64,000 bases of DNA, from contig NZ_JACJOU010000009.1 of assembly GCF_014695725.1 (NCBI RefSeq), positions 62,001 through 126,000 of the forward strand. Reading direction: 5' to 3'. A program made the translations under genes and the position numbers. Shown here one piece after another: positions 45,216 to 55,073 of the stretch; position 1 is the first letter of the stretch; every line of letters begins with the position of its first letter. The notes below the pieces were generated by a model. It saw only the letters and a program-made list of their open reading frames with translations, was not told the origin of the DNA and did no database searches. The DNA comes from Microcoleus sp. FACHB-672. Lineage in GTDB: Bacteria; Cyanobacteriota; Cyanobacteriia; Cyanobacteriales; Oscillatoriaceae.

Positions 45216-46337
45216 ATGTCTAAACGTATTTCTCGCCGACAGTTTCTTAAGCATAGTAAAGCTGGAATTCTCGGTCTTTCGACTTTTGGGTTAGTGAGCT
45301 TGGGGTGTAATTCTCGCGCTTCAGGACAGTTAAAAACCAATGTGCCGGCAGAAAAATTGATTGCCGGTCTTCAACAGCAAATCCCTCAACTCATGCAAAG
45401 AGCTGGGGTTCCAGGTGTTGCCGTTGCGATGGTTAGGGATGGGGAAATTCTTTGGAGTCGTGGCTTCGGAGTTAAAAATACAGACAGTGGGCAACCTGTC
45501 AATGAAAATACCGTATTTGCTGCCGCTTCTTTAAGCAAGCCGGTGTTAGCTTATGCTGCTATGAAACTGTACGAGCGGGGCGAATTAGACCTCGACGCTC
45601 CTTTAGCAAATTATACGGCTAAACCTTACATTTCTGATTCCAGAATTTGGAAAATTACAGCGCGGTTAGTGTTGTGTCATAAAACAGGGTTTCCCAACTG
45701 GAGTGGGGACGAGCCGGTTTGGATAGAGTTTACTCCCGGTGCAAAATTCAGCTATTCAAGCGAAGGTTTTCTTTATTTGCAAAGTGTTATAGAACGCATA
45801 ACAAAGCAACCGTTTAATGAATATGTAACCCGCAATGTCTTCGCACCTTTGGGTATGACGAACAGCAGTTATATTTGGAAAAGTTCTTACCAATCTTCAA
45901 GCGCCAACGGACATGATAGGGATGGTGTTCCGTTTCCTGTCGGTAAACCCTCTCAAGCAAACGGTGCCGGCAGTTTACGCACAACGGCTACCGACTACGC
46001 AAAATTTTTAATCGCCATGATGGAACCGGCAGTGAATGATCCTTTCCGACTCAATGAAGTAAGTTTAAATAAAATGCTGCAACAAAACAGCGGAATTAGT
46101 CAATCTTTGGGTTGGGGTCTCGGTTGGGGGTTGGAACGCACCAACGATGGAGATTTTTTCTGGCACTGGGGAGATAGTGGGATCTTCAAAAGCTTTGCGT
46201 TAGGTTCCAAAAGATTTAAAACTGGAATGGTTATTTTAACGAATAGTGAAAATGGATTGAGGATTTGTGAAAATATTGTTCGGCTGGCAATAGGAGGACA
46301 GCACCCAGCCTTTTCTTTTTCGATGATTGATTACTAA
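45216..46337 (+). CDS. Beta-lactamase-family serine hydrolase, exported
   Basis: A 373-residue protein of the class C beta-lactamase/esterase family (PF00144). The N-terminus has a twin-arginine motif (SRRQFLK) and a hydrophobic stretch ending in a lipobox-like VSLGC (about 31). SxxK is AASLSKPV (S105, K108), and YSS at 180-182 takes the YxN place, which is less common. A WHWGDSGIF-like stretch replaces the usual HxG. ATG 45216 begins the Tat-like signal; the longer frame from 45123 would bury it. Substrate unknown; not evidence of antibiotic resistance. Confidence 0.85.
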   Translation: MSKRISRRQFLKHSKAGILGLSTFGLVSLGCNSRASGQLKTNVPAEKLIAGLQQQIPQLMQRAGVPGVAVAMVRDGEILWSRGFGVKNTDSGQPVNENTVFAAASLSKPVLAYAAMKLYERGELDLDAPLANYTAKPYISDSRIWKITARLVLCHKTGFPNWSGDEPVWIEFTPGAKFSYSSEGFLYLQSVIERITKQPFNEYVTRNVFAPLGMTNSSYIWKSSYQSSSANGHDRDGVPFPVGKPSQANGAGSLRTTATDYAKFLIAMMEPAVNDPFRLNEVSLNKMLQQNSGISQSLGWGLGWGLERTNDGDFFWHWGDSGIFKSFALGSKRFKTGMVILTNSENGLRICENIVRLAIGGQHPAFSFSMIDY

Positions 46338-46360
46338 GATAATTTTTTAAGGCTTAAGAA

Positions 46361-47017
46361 ATGAAGTTAGCTAAATCGCCTAGAAAAGTTAAGCGGCTGA
46401 AACGGAGATTTGCGAGAGTGGCAATTCTAGGAATTGCTACGCTTATCCTTTGGATTGGATATTTAGCCGGCAGCATCTATTTTTACGGCACTCAAACAAC
46501 AACTGAGTCAGCAGATGCAGCCATTGTCTTGGGTGCAGCCGTTTGGGATACAGAACCGTCACCCGTTTTTAGAGAGCGCATCAATCATGCAATTACTCTC
46601 TATAAAACGAATCAAGTTAAAAATATTATCTTCACCGGCGGACAAGGGGAAGTCACCGAAGAGGCAGAATCAATTGTGGCAAAAGATTATGCAATTGAGC
46701 GGGGAGTTGCGGGGGGAAATATTTTGACTGAAACGCAATCGCGAACAACATTTCAAAATCTTTACTATGCAAAGCAAGAAGCTGAAAAAAATCAGTTAAG
46801 TCAATTTTTAATTGTCAGCGATCCGTTGCACATGAAACGAGCGATGCGAATGGCGCAAGATTTAGACATGAAAGCAAATTCATCCCCAACACCAACCACG
46901 CGATATAAAAGTTTGCCGGCTCAGTTGGAGTTTTTGAGACGAGAAACATTATTTTACGGCTTATATTTAATCAAACGGTTATTTGAAATGCCGGCTCAAA
47001 ATCCTCACACCTTTTAA
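46361..47017 (+). CDS. YdcF/ElyC-SanA family membrane protein (DUF218)
   Basis: A 218-residue protein with one N-terminal membrane helix (VAILGIATLILWIGYLAGSIYF) and a DUF218 domain: ADAAIVLGAAV, FTGGQGEVTEEAESIVAKDYA, ETQSRTTFQNLYYAK, LIVSDPLHMKRA. Members affect cell-envelope functions. It follows the serine hydrolase after 23 bp on the same strand, so the two probably form an operon. Confidence 0.88.
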   Translation: MKLAKSPRKVKRLKRRFARVAILGIATLILWIGYLAGSIYFYGTQTTTESADAAIVLGAAVWDTEPSPVFRERINHAITLYKTNQVKNIIFTGGQGEVTEEAESIVAKDYAIERGVAGGNILTETQSRTTFQNLYYAKQEAEKNQLSQFLIVSDPLHMKRAMRMAQDLDMKANSSPTPTTRYKSLPAQLEFLRRETLFYGLYLIKRLFEMPAQNPHTF

Positions 47018-47088
47018 CTTTATTAAAAGTCTAGGCAAACCGAATTTGCTATTAGCCGGCATCGGCAGGCTTCACAGCGGCCTCATCC

Positions 47089-47304
47089 TTATGCCGGCTG
47101 CTGCATCAAAATTTCTTGCGGCCAAAGCATAATCTCTTCCAGATTCTCCCATGCCGGCGCAAAAGGTTGCATGGCTAAGGAACAAGACTTCCAGCTCCCT
47201 TGCACCGGCACATCGAGAAGCTGGCAGTTGCCCCCTCGGCGTCCTTCGATCGTGTAGAACCGGCAATTGCGACAAGTGGAAGTACAAGGGCTACTGGATT
47301 GCAT
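47089..47304 (-). CDS. Small conserved Cys-rich protein (71 aa)
   Basis: A 71-residue protein: CTSTCRNCRFYTIEGRRGGN, CQLLDVPVQGSWKSCSLAMQ, PFAPAWENLEEIMLW. Four or more Cys (C7, C11, C14, C27, C41) suggest a metal or Fe-S site. I recognise this pattern as a conserved cyanobacterial protein of unknown function. ATG 47304 is the start; a frame at 47072-47287 is a shadow. Confidence 0.65.
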   Translation of the reverse strand: MQSSSPCTSTCRNCRFYTIEGRRGGNCQLLDVPVQGSWKSCSLAMQPFAPAWENLEEIMLWPQEILMQQPA

Positions 47305-47742
47305 AAAAGTTATCGCTCGAAAGTGATGCTTGTACTATGAAGCTTTTTTTTCGAGCGTGAAGTAGTCTAGGTATCAAAAAAGGGAGAAAAAGATTAAAAA
47401 AATCTGTTACTTAAAATTTATAAGAAACGGTAATAAAACAAATTTCGATTGCTTATAGAATTCACAATCTGCCAAGATGGCATTTTTTATTTCGTTTATA
47501 TGATAAAGTCCGGTTAATTAAGGAAATTGACAAACTGATTCGTCAAAAAGTCAAAGGCTTTTAGAGAAAGGCTTAGAGCCGTTAAGCCCGGAGGCAAAAT
47601 TCACAAGTTACAATCCAAACTTGCTCGGATCAAGCAAATTTTTCTCCCACGATCCCCAAACGGGGAAAACTACCCTCGATTTCTGATCCCCTTTGCCTCT
47701 TTCCTTCAATTGCAACAGGCAAGTTAAACCGGCAATCGCCCC
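47305..47742. other. Intergenic region with plus-strand terminator
   Basis: A 438-bp region between two minus-strand genes. A compact hairpin with a T-run on the plus strand (47470-47490) has no plus-strand gene near it. A further TTGCT/AGCAA hairpin followed by ATTTTT lies at about 47622. No gene could be supported. Confidence 0.35.
47470..47490 (+). terminator. Orphan intrinsic terminator
   Basis: TGCCA-AGA-TGGCA (47470-47482) followed by TTTTTTATTT. The nearest plus-strand gene ends 450 bp upstream, so it may end a small RNA or a long 3' UTR. Confidence 0.55.
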
Positions 47743-48405
47743 TCAGCCGGCTCTCTCAGAAGCTCGCAAGAACGACCACAGTTGAGAATCTGTGAAATCA
47801 GGAATCACCATTGCCGCACCGACATCGAAGAGGTTTTGCGGAGGATGGGTTGAAGCAATGCCAATTGTATAAATGCCGGCAGCCACAGCCGAACGAATTC
47901 CAGAGGGAGAATCTTCAAAGGCAAGCGCTTCTTCTGGCTTTACACCCAAACGGCTCAGCGCCAATAGATAGGGAGCGGGATCGGGCTTTCCTGCCGGCCC
48001 ATCTTCCGCTAAGATTACCTGCGGAAAAATCTCGATCAGTTCCAAAACTTCCAGCATAAACTCAGCATTCGCACGCGGGGCATTTGTCACAAGCGCCCGT
48101 TGCAACCGGCGCTCATCTATCCAAGCGATCACATCAGGAAGTCCGGGCAAACATTGAAGTTCAGTCGCCAGCCGGCGGAAGTGAGCCTCTTTTTCATCTG
48201 CAACCTGCTTGCCTTCAGATTCCGTCAAGTGTGGCAAAATATCTTGAACAATCACCGGATTGAGACGACCGCTAATCCGGCTTTTATAAAACGCCTGATC
48301 AATTTCTAAATCATGCGATCTCAGCAATTCTTGCCAAGTTAAAAAGTGGATCGGGTCAGTATTTGCCAGAGTTCCATCGAGATCAAAAAGTATTGCCGCC
48401 AGCAT
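47743..48405 (-). CDS. HAD-family phosphatase (beta-phosphoglucomutase-like)
   Basis: A 220-residue HAD hydrolase: ILFDLDGTLANTD (nucleophile D9, general acid D11), a helical cap, ALVTNAPRANAEFML (motif II) and KPDPAPYLLALSRLG plus AFEDSPSGIRSAVAAG (motifs III-IV). This is the pattern of PGM-B/Gph-type sugar-phosphate phosphatases. Substrate unknown. It lies 180 bp after the DMT transporter on the same strand. Confidence 0.9.
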   Translation of the reverse strand: MLAAILFDLDGTLANTDPIHFLTWQELLRSHDLEIDQAFYKSRISGRLNPVIVQDILPHLTESEGKQVADEKEAHFRRLATELQCLPGLPDVIAWIDERRLQRALVTNAPRANAEFMLEVLELIEIFPQVILAEDGPAGKPDPAPYLLALSRLGVKPEEALAFEDSPSGIRSAVAAGIYTIGIASTHPPQNLFDVGAAMVIPDFTDSQLWSFLRASERAG

Positions 48406-48584
48406 CGTTTCTCACCCATTCCTTAAGTCTGAATACCGAGGCTAATTATCGCCCGGAATTAGCAAATCTCTAGTTAAATTCCGCACCATTCCTCATTTAT
48501 GGGAATGCCGGCTTAGATTGAGTTTGCGAAAATAACCGTCATTAATTTTTCTCTTTCTGACTCTTTCCTTCTTTCACTCAGCAC

Positions 48585-49502
48585 TCAGCACTCTTTCCTC
48601 GCGCCTAATGCCGCAATCGCGACACCGGCAAGCAAAACCGCCGCACCTCCCAGAACCGGCACTGGCGGCACTTCCCCAAATAGCAGATAGCCAAGGAGAC
48701 TCGAACCCACCGGCTCAAACAAAATTGCCAGCGTCACCAAGGTGGGTGAAATCCAGACAACCGCCCAGTTAAAACTGGTGTGGCCAATCAACTGAGGAAA
48801 AATGGCCATCAACAGTAGGTAGAGATAAACCTCTTTCGGATAACCGATGTAGCCGGCTCCAAACATCGGCGGCAGAGGCAAAAGCACGAGCGCTGCAACC
48901 GTGTAAGCCACCGCCGCGTATCCCCCGATGCTCAGTCCTCGCCGCTGCGCCTCCCGCCCTAAAAGCAAATACAGGCTAATGGCAACCGAACCCAGCAGCG
49001 CCAGAAAATCCCCCCATAGTGGGTTGCTGCCGGCATGAGCCGAACCTGCATCTCCGAAACCGATACACAAGCCGCCGGCGAAAGCAATGGCAATCCCAGC
49101 CGCTTGTTGCGTGGTGGGTTTCTCCTTAAACCACAGCCATGAAAGAATTGCCACCCAAACTGGATTGGTTGTGACGAGGGCGGTAGAGGCTGCAATTGAG
49201 GTATAAGAGAGCGAAGTAATCCAGGTGGCAAAGTGCAGTGCCAGAAAAAACCCCGCCATGCCGGCAAAACGCAAAGCACCCCGATCTAGCCGGTTAAACT
49301 GAATGCGTCGCCACGTTGGCAGCAAAATCAGGCCGGCAAGCGCCAGACGAGAAGCCGCCAAAACCAGACTGAATCCCACGCCTCCCGCGCCGGCTGCTGC
49401 AATGGCCAGCCGGATAAATATTGCCGCCGTCGAGATGGCCAAAATGCCAGCGCTCAGAACCAGCCCTACTTGCCAACGAGCCGGTGGCTCGGCTAGGCTC
49501 AT
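48585..49502 (-). CDS. EamA/DMT-family transporter
   Basis: A 305-residue protein with ten hydrophobic segments in two EamA repeats. Typical stretches are SLSYTSIAASTALVTTNPVWVAILSWLWFKEKP (end of the first repeat) and FNWAVVWISPTLVTLAILFEPVGSSLLGYLLFGEVP (end of the second). Likely exporter of a small metabolite; substrate unknown. Confidence 0.9.
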   Translation of the reverse strand: MSLAEPPARWQVGLVLSAGILAISTAAIFIRLAIAAAGAGGVGFSLVLAASRLALAGLILLPTWRRIQFNRLDRGALRFAGMAGFFLALHFATWITSLSYTSIAASTALVTTNPVWVAILSWLWFKEKPTTQQAAGIAIAFAGGLCIGFGDAGSAHAGSNPLWGDFLALLGSVAISLYLLLGREAQRRGLSIGGYAAVAYTVAALVLLPLPPMFGAGYIGYPKEVYLYLLLMAIFPQLIGHTSFNWAVVWISPTLVTLAILFEPVGSSLLGYLLFGEVPPVPVLGGAAVLLAGVAIAALGARKEC

Positions 49503-49704
49503 CTACTCAATTCCTATGCCAAATTCTTCTATTTTGTCTGATCCTGAGCGCTTTTTTAACCCAGAGTTACAAAAAAGTTAGCGCCAAGTTCCCATAGGAA
49601 ACCACAGACAGATTTGAGGAATTCTTAGCTATTTCTGCTAGCAAACCCGGATTTCTCCTTTGTGTCAAGAAGCAACTCTGAGTCGGCGATTCTTTAATTG
49701 ATTT

Positions 49705-49935
49705 CTAGAACCTAGACCCGCAAATCGCCAGCACTCTTTCTTCAGGCTGGTTTCTATGTTTCTCCCGGCATATCAAAATTTGAGCTAACCGTTGCTCCGC
49801 ATAATACTGATGGACGAACCAACCCAAAGGGGCACCGGCAATGATGCCAACAATCAAACCCGTAAGCAGGCTATTAATTAGATTTTTTCTACTGCCATCT
49901 GTTTTGCTAGGATTTTCATTCAATTGCTTTTGCAT
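49705..49935 (-). CDS. Small single-span membrane protein (76 aa)
   Basis: A 76-residue protein: polar N-terminus, one helix (LLTGLIVGIIAGAPLGWFV, residues about 24-42), then a basic tail with two Cys (ILICREK; AICGSRF). No family recognised. The hydrophobic design and isolated position make it likely but not certain. Confidence 0.5.
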   Translation of the reverse strand: MQKQLNENPSKTDGSRKNLINSLLTGLIVGIIAGAPLGWFVHQYYAEQRLAQILICREKHRNQPEERVLAICGSRF

Positions 49936-50307
49936 CTTCCAGCCCTCAAATACTCACCTCTTTTAAGAGAATCAAATGATAGCGCTACTTGCGTCCCTCT
50001 AAATGCTTATCTTATAAACTGCCGAATTCCTCTCTTTGGGGGGTTCCATTCAAAATTTTTTCTTTTTTCATTTACAAAGTGAACACTTATCAATAGCTCT
50101 CATTCTGCTAACCTTTAAAATAAGAAATCTTTTGGTTTTAGAGAAGTGTTATCATTTTGCGTGAATTGTTGCTGCCGAAAAAGCCGACTGTCTTAACCCT
50201 ACAACGATAACGGCCTTTGCTCACAAACTTTGTGCCTCAGCCATGCGCCATTTGCCTCTAGTCCCTAGTCTCTAGCCCCTAGTCCCTATATAGGTCGGAG
50301 CATCTAC
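49936..50307. other. Divergent intergenic region before mscS-like gene
   Basis: A 372-bp region. It contains no gene; the last part carries CTAG-type heptamer repeats (50255-50287). Confidence 0.4.
50255..50287. repeat. Short tandem heptamer repeat (CTAGTCC/CTAGTCT/CTAGCCC)
   Basis: Four to five 7-bp near-copies (CTAGTCC, CTAGTCT, CTAGCCC, CTAGTCC) end about 20 bp upstream of the MscS start. Same family as the block at 24972. Confidence 0.7.
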
Positions 50308-52110
50308 GTGAAAAACAATCGAAACCGTCATCAATTTTGGCTTTTGCCGGCCTGTTGTACTGCTGGAATTGTCATGGCGCTGCTTTTGGGTTTGTTGAGC
50401 CGGTCGCCTGCAATCGCACAAGGGAAAAGCGATCCGATGACTGCCTTCAGTGCCACTGTAGCTTCGCCAAAATCGGAACTTTCTTTAATCAGTTACCCGC
50501 AAGATTATTCTGATGAGTTGCTAGCTGTCAAAAGCCCCGAACGAGTCAAAAAAGTAGTTCCCTCAGTTTCCAAAGCTCCAATCATTTTAGATGGTCGAGA
50601 ACTTTTTTTACTCAGTCAAGCGGGAGATTATCCCGCTGAATTTCGCGCTGAATGGATTAATACTCAACTAAAACAGGTCGCTCAATCTTCCGTGCCGGTG
50701 ACAGTCAAGGTTGAAGAACGTAACCAATTATCAACGATTTTACTGAATGATCAGTATTTGCTGACTGTCACCGAACGCGATGCAATTGACGGCATGACAG
50801 CAAAAGAACAAGCTGATATTTGGGCGAAACAAATTCAGCAAGCACTGCAACAAGCTCAGCAAGAACGCAGCGGCGACTTTATTCAAGAAGCCTTAATTCA
50901 AGTCGCTGCGATGATCATGTTTGCGCTGGTGCTTCACTGGTTTGTAGGACATATTTGGCGGCACTATATCGTTACAGGATTGCAAAGAGTGATGCCGGTG
51001 CCGGCAGGTTCCAATCCTGAATCTCATAAAGTAATGGATGTGTTGCTCAACCTCACTCTAGCGAGTGCGCGGTTGGGGTTATGGCTAGCCACAATTTTTA
51101 ATATCACCAATCTATTTCCCTTAACGCGGCAGTGGAGTTACCGGCTCACAAATAGTTTGGGTGCAACGTTTACTTCTCCGATCCTCACCCTCAGCCAAAA
51201 CGATTACTCGGTGACGGATCTCCTCATTCTGATGGTTCTACTTTTTGGAGTTGTTTTTATTTCTGGAATTGCCACCAATCTGGTAAGGTCTCGAATTTTA
51301 GGACTCACCGGCTTTAATCGGGGCGCACAGGAAGCTGTTGCCGTCATTATTAAATATAGCTTAATTATTTTGGGCAGCCTTGTTGTGCTGCAAATTTGGG
51401 GGTTAGATATTAGTTCCTTAACCATTCTTGCCAGTGCGCTAGGCGTTGGGATTGGTTTTGGATTTCAAGATATCGCCAAAAACTTTGGCAGCGGTTTAGT
51501 ATTAATTTTTGAGCGCCCAATTCAAGTGGGAGATTTTATTGAAGTTGGAACATATATGGGCACGGTAGAGCGAATAGGGGCACGCAGCACCCTGATCCGA
51601 ACGCTCAATAATGTTTCTATCATTGTGCCAAATTCCCGATTTTTAGAAACTGAAGTCATTAACTGGAGTCATCACAATCCAGTTTCCCGGTTGAAGTTGC
51701 CAGTTGGTGTGGCCTACGGTTCAGATATGAAAAAAGTTAAACAAGCATTGTTGGATGCCACGAAAGATCATGAGGGTGTCTTGCCCTTTCCTGCACCCCA
51801 AATTTTATTTATAGGGTTTGGGGAGAGTTATCTGGAGCTTGAATTACTTGTGTGGACAAAAGAACCTAGCAAACAATATATTCTCAAAAGCGATATCTAT
51901 TTTCGCATTGAAGAACTCTTTCGGGAGCAAGACATTAAAATTCCTTTCCCACAACAAGATTTACATCTGCATTCTGAAGATTTGCCTTTGAGTTTGTCGC
52001 CTGAATTGAAGCGTATTTTATCACGTCTGTTAGAACGCTTAGGAAATCAGCAAAACGGAACATCTGATGGAAGAAAGAAGGCAGAACACGATAGAATTGA
52101 GCGGGATTGA
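50308..52110 (+). CDS. MscS-family mechanosensitive ion channel
   Basis: A 600-residue protein. Signal peptide (residues 1-38, ending SPAIAQ), periplasmic domain to about 190, membrane segments near 197-214, 260, 305-330 and 352-372, then the MscS pore/beta region. ALGVGIGFGFQDIAKNFGSGLVLIFERPIQVGD near 389-412 is the family signature, then VERIGARSTLIRT and IVPNSRFLETEVINWS. It opens under membrane tension to release solutes. The start is GTG 50308 with CGGAG 8 nt upstream. Confidence 0.93.
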   Translation: MKNNRNRHQFWLLPACCTAGIVMALLLGLLSRSPAIAQGKSDPMTAFSATVASPKSELSLISYPQDYSDELLAVKSPERVKKVVPSVSKAPIILDGRELFLLSQAGDYPAEFRAEWINTQLKQVAQSSVPVTVKVEERNQLSTILLNDQYLLTVTERDAIDGMTAKEQADIWAKQIQQALQQAQQERSGDFIQEALIQVAAMIMFALVLHWFVGHIWRHYIVTGLQRVMPVPAGSNPESHKVMDVLLNLTLASARLGLWLATIFNITNLFPLTRQWSYRLTNSLGATFTSPILTLSQNDYSVTDLLILMVLLFGVVFISGIATNLVRSRILGLTGFNRGAQEAVAVIIKYSLIILGSLVVLQIWGLDISSLTILASALGVGIGFGFQDIAKNFGSGLVLIFERPIQVGDFIEVGTYMGTVERIGARSTLIRTLNNVSIIVPNSRFLETEVINWSHHNPVSRLKLPVGVAYGSDMKKVKQALLDATKDHEGVLPFPAPQILFIGFGESYLELELLVWTKEPSKQYILKSDIYFRIEELFREQDIKIPFPQQDLHLHSEDLPLSLSPELKRILSRLLERLGNQQNGTSDGRKKAEHDRIERD

Positions 52111-52224
52111 AAGCACGCCTTGTCACCTCAAGAGTTTCCAGTAAGCGCGGGGATATGGCTGGCTTCTACCAATATTTAGATGTTGCCGACCTCAGACAAG
52201 CAGAAAAAGGAGAAATTACGATTT

Positions 52225-53781
52225 ATGCCTAAAAAAACTCGCGGCGTTATTGCAGCCGGCCACCCGAAAACAGCAGAAGCTGGTGTTGAAATGTTGCGCC
52301 AAGGCGGCAATGCTTTTGATGCCGCAGCCGCTGCAATCCTAGCCTCTTTTGTCACTGAATCTGCCTTGACCTCGGCTGCCGGTGGCGGATTTCTTTTAGC
52401 ACACACGCAAGATAACCAAAATATTTTATTTGATTTTTTCACTCAAACCCCACGTCGAAAAAAACCTGAGTCAGAATTAAGTTTTGTTCCGATTGAAGTT
52501 AATTTTGGCGGAGCCGTGCAAGAATTTCATATTGGGCTTGGTTCTATGGCAGTGCCGGCCAATCTTGCTGGGGTGTTTTACGTTCAAAAAAAGTTAGGCA
52601 GATTACCTTTTAAAGCCGTTGCAGAGCCGGCAATTCACTACGCACAAAACGGCATAGAACTCAACAATTTTCAAGCTTACTGCTTAACACTTCTCAGCCC
52701 TATTATGCTGGCTTCTGAAGGAAGCCGCAAAATATATGCCCCCACCGGCACGCTTATTCAAGCCGGCGAACAATTATTATTCCCAGACTTTGCCAATACA
52801 TTAACCTACTTAACAGAAAAAGGAGCAAGAGAATTTTACGAAGGTGAAATCGCTCATCAACTTGTTAAAGACTGCCAGGATCAAGGGGGGCATTTAACCT
52901 TAGAAGACTTAAAAAATTATCGCGTTATCGAAAGAACCCCGCTGATTATAAATTATCGAGGCAATACTTTACTAACAAATCCTCCGCCGAGTTCTGGAGG
53001 CACACTGATTGCCTTTGCCTTAAAACTGCTATCCAATGTTAATCTAGAAAATCTAGAATTTGGCAGCCATCGTCATTTGCAAATATTAGCAGAGGTGATG
53101 CGTTTAACGAATGATGCCAGAAAAGATGGTTTAGATGGAAATCTTTATCAACAAGATGTTGCAGAGAATTTTTTAAACTCTTCTCATTTATCGAACTCGG
53201 TTAATCAATTAACAGAAATTTCCAGTAAATGGGGCAGTACCACCCATCTTAGTGTCGTTGATAGTGAAGGAAATGCTGCTAGTGTTACAACTTCCAATGG
53301 GGAAGGCTCGGGTTATGTAATTCCCGGCATCGGCATTATGGTCAATAATATGCTGGGTGAAGAAGATTTAAATCCCCAGGGATTCCATAAGTGGCCGGAA
53401 AATGTGCGAATTTCTTCGATGATGGCTCCCACCATTGTGTTAAAAGATAATCAACCAGAAATTGTCTTAGGTTCTGGTGGATCGAATCGGATCAGAACTG
53501 CGATTTTACAAGTCATTTCCAATATTATTGATTTTAAGATGCCGGTTGATAGGGCAGTGGATAGTCCTAGAGTTCACTGGGAAAATAATGTTTTTAATTT
53601 GGAACCAGGATTTGAAGGTGATGAAATTAAGAATTTAGGGCTTACTTCTAGTCTTCAGTTAGTTGAGTGGGAGAAAAAAAATATGTTTTTTGGGGGAGTT
53701 CATACAGTTTTGGAAACTTCGGAAGGAGATATTTCAGGGGCAGGAGATCAACGAAGAGGCGGTGTGATTCGAGAAGTTTAG
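52225..53781 (+). CDS. ggt: Gamma-glutamyltransferase
   Basis: A 518-residue precursor. It begins with the large-subunit signature (GHPKTAEAGVEMLRQGGNAFDAAAAA) and contains the self-cleavage site STTHLSVVD with nucleophile T339. The small subunit shows NPPPSSGG-like PPPSSGGTLIAF just before the site and LGSGGSNRIRTAILQ after it. Acts on glutathione and gamma-glutamyl compounds. No signal peptide is visible, unlike periplasmic forms. ATG 52225 has AAGGAG upstream; ATG 52180 is possible but would include that site. Confidence 0.93.
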   Translation: MPKKTRGVIAAGHPKTAEAGVEMLRQGGNAFDAAAAAILASFVTESALTSAAGGGFLLAHTQDNQNILFDFFTQTPRRKKPESELSFVPIEVNFGGAVQEFHIGLGSMAVPANLAGVFYVQKKLGRLPFKAVAEPAIHYAQNGIELNNFQAYCLTLLSPIMLASEGSRKIYAPTGTLIQAGEQLLFPDFANTLTYLTEKGAREFYEGEIAHQLVKDCQDQGGHLTLEDLKNYRVIERTPLIINYRGNTLLTNPPPSSGGTLIAFALKLLSNVNLENLEFGSHRHLQILAEVMRLTNDARKDGLDGNLYQQDVAENFLNSSHLSNSVNQLTEISSKWGSTTHLSVVDSEGNAASVTTSNGEGSGYVIPGIGIMVNNMLGEEDLNPQGFHKWPENVRISSMMAPTIVLKDNQPEIVLGSGGSNRIRTAILQVISNIIDFKMPVDRAVDSPRVHWENNVFNLEPGFEGDEIKNLGLTSSLQLVEWEKKNMFFGGVHTVLETSEGDISGAGDQRRGGVIREV

Positions 53782-54003
53782 GTTTTGTAAGGCAAATTAA
53801 AATATAGAGGATTGATTTGTGAGTGGTTGATCGTGATGGGAATAAATTAGCTTTTTAAAAAAGTTTAATTTTGTTTTTAATCGCAGGTAAACACAGATAC
53901 GATTAACGCTTATATAGCTAAATTGGATGTTTTTAAAATTATGTATTTCGTACTATCTACACATTATATTTTTTAGAATTATTCATAGTTTTTATGTTTT
54001 TTA

Positions 54004-54651
54004 TTATTGTTTCTGATTTAAGCATTCAGGTGGAGGTGAAGGGATCGAAGTTTCATTTAATAGAAATTTATTTTGCCAAATTTCTAAACTAAAATAAAAT
54101 TGCCGCTCAATATCGATAATCGGATTTCCAACAAATTGTAAAAGTTGAGAATCGCAAGCCGGAGGCCGAAAGTTTGTTAAATATTCTACGAATTTATAGG
54201 GTTGTCCATTATATTGCTTAGCATCTTGAGGGTTCAGCGTGAATAGGGTGTTACGTGTGTTACAGCCTTCTTGATAATTGTGTACCAAGCAAAGCACAGT
54301 TCGATCACTCACCCGCCCCATTGTAAACAGCAAATTTTCCAAGTTCCCGCTGTTCTGAGTCACTTGCTCACTCAAGCGTTGTGCAAAACTATTGCAAGCT
54401 TCTTGAGGAGGTATATCAGAACTAAAATTCTGAGTGCTCCAGATAAATAGAGCAGCTTCTCTTTCACCGTTTCGAGCAACAGTGATAAAAAATTCATTAC
54501 TGTAAGGAATACATTTAAAGATAGTTGCTTCAGATGAATTTTTTGTAAGGCTTGGAGGGGATACAACTGGTTGAGCTACAGCTGAATTTACTCTCAAGAC
54601 GGCAAAAGTCAGAGAAGCGATTAGAAAATTAGCAGTAAACTTAAAGCACAT
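54004..54651 (-). CDS. COP23-domain exported protein
   Basis: A 215-residue protein with a signal peptide (ending NSAVAQ, about residue 26). The mature part has FKCIPYSNEFFITVARNGER, SFAQRLSEQVTQNSGNL, ICLVHNYQEGC-like LCLVHNYQEGCNTRNTLFTL, as in the circadian oscillating protein COP23 family (PF14218) of cyanobacteria. Five or more Cys could form disulfides. Function unknown; the family was first seen as a membrane-associated rhythmic protein. ATG 54651 chosen over an upstream TTG. Confidence 0.8.
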   Translation of the reverse strand: MCFKFTANFLIASLTFAVLRVNSAVAQPVVSPPSLTKNSSEATIFKCIPYSNEFFITVARNGEREAALFIWSTQNFSSDIPPQEACNSFAQRLSEQVTQNSGNLENLLFTMGRVSDRTVLCLVHNYQEGCNTRNTLFTLNPQDAKQYNGQPYKFVEYLTNFRPPACDSQLLQFVGNPIIDIERQFYFSLEIWQNKFLLNETSIPSPPPECLNQKQ

Positions 54652-55073
54652 CAATAGAGGACACCAACTTCTCCCAAGTTGCCAGCTGATATATTATGTT
54701 GTCGTTTAAATAATCCTGGTGTTCCTCAGCGCACCCTCACAACCCACACCGGCATCACGTGCTGCCTGTAGGGACACTGCCTCAGCAACGTGATTTACGT
54801 TGAATTAGCCACTTTTGTCTCCAAAGGGCACCGACGCTACAGACGTGCCGGCAAGGTGTGGATCTCAAACCGGCTTCTGCCGAGCAGCTTTAAAATCAAA
54901 ATGCCGGCACTCCTCTGGGAAAATACACAGCTCGGCACGGTCGCTAGACCGGCAAAAATCTGGAGCACATAATAGTTTTAGTGCGAGATCGCACTTTTGC
55001 CAAGAAGTCCTATTTTGCCGTAGCGACTCAGTGCTAGGCTCGTGAATAGGTGGCACACACCGAGGATAGAGGA
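54652..55073. other. Divergent intergenic region COP23 / giant kinase
   Basis: A 422-bp region with several GCCGG words. Frames at 54790 and 54815 lack ribosome sites and family features and are not called. Promoters for both genes should lie here. Confidence 0.35.

Noticed and set aside
45216-46337. Serine hydrolase as an antibiotic-resistance beta-lactamase
   Set aside because: YSS replaces YxN and the family is mostly esterases/peptidases; no support for resistance.
54790-55045. Small plus-strand frames before the giant kinase
   Set aside because: Overlapping frames without ribosome sites or family patterns.
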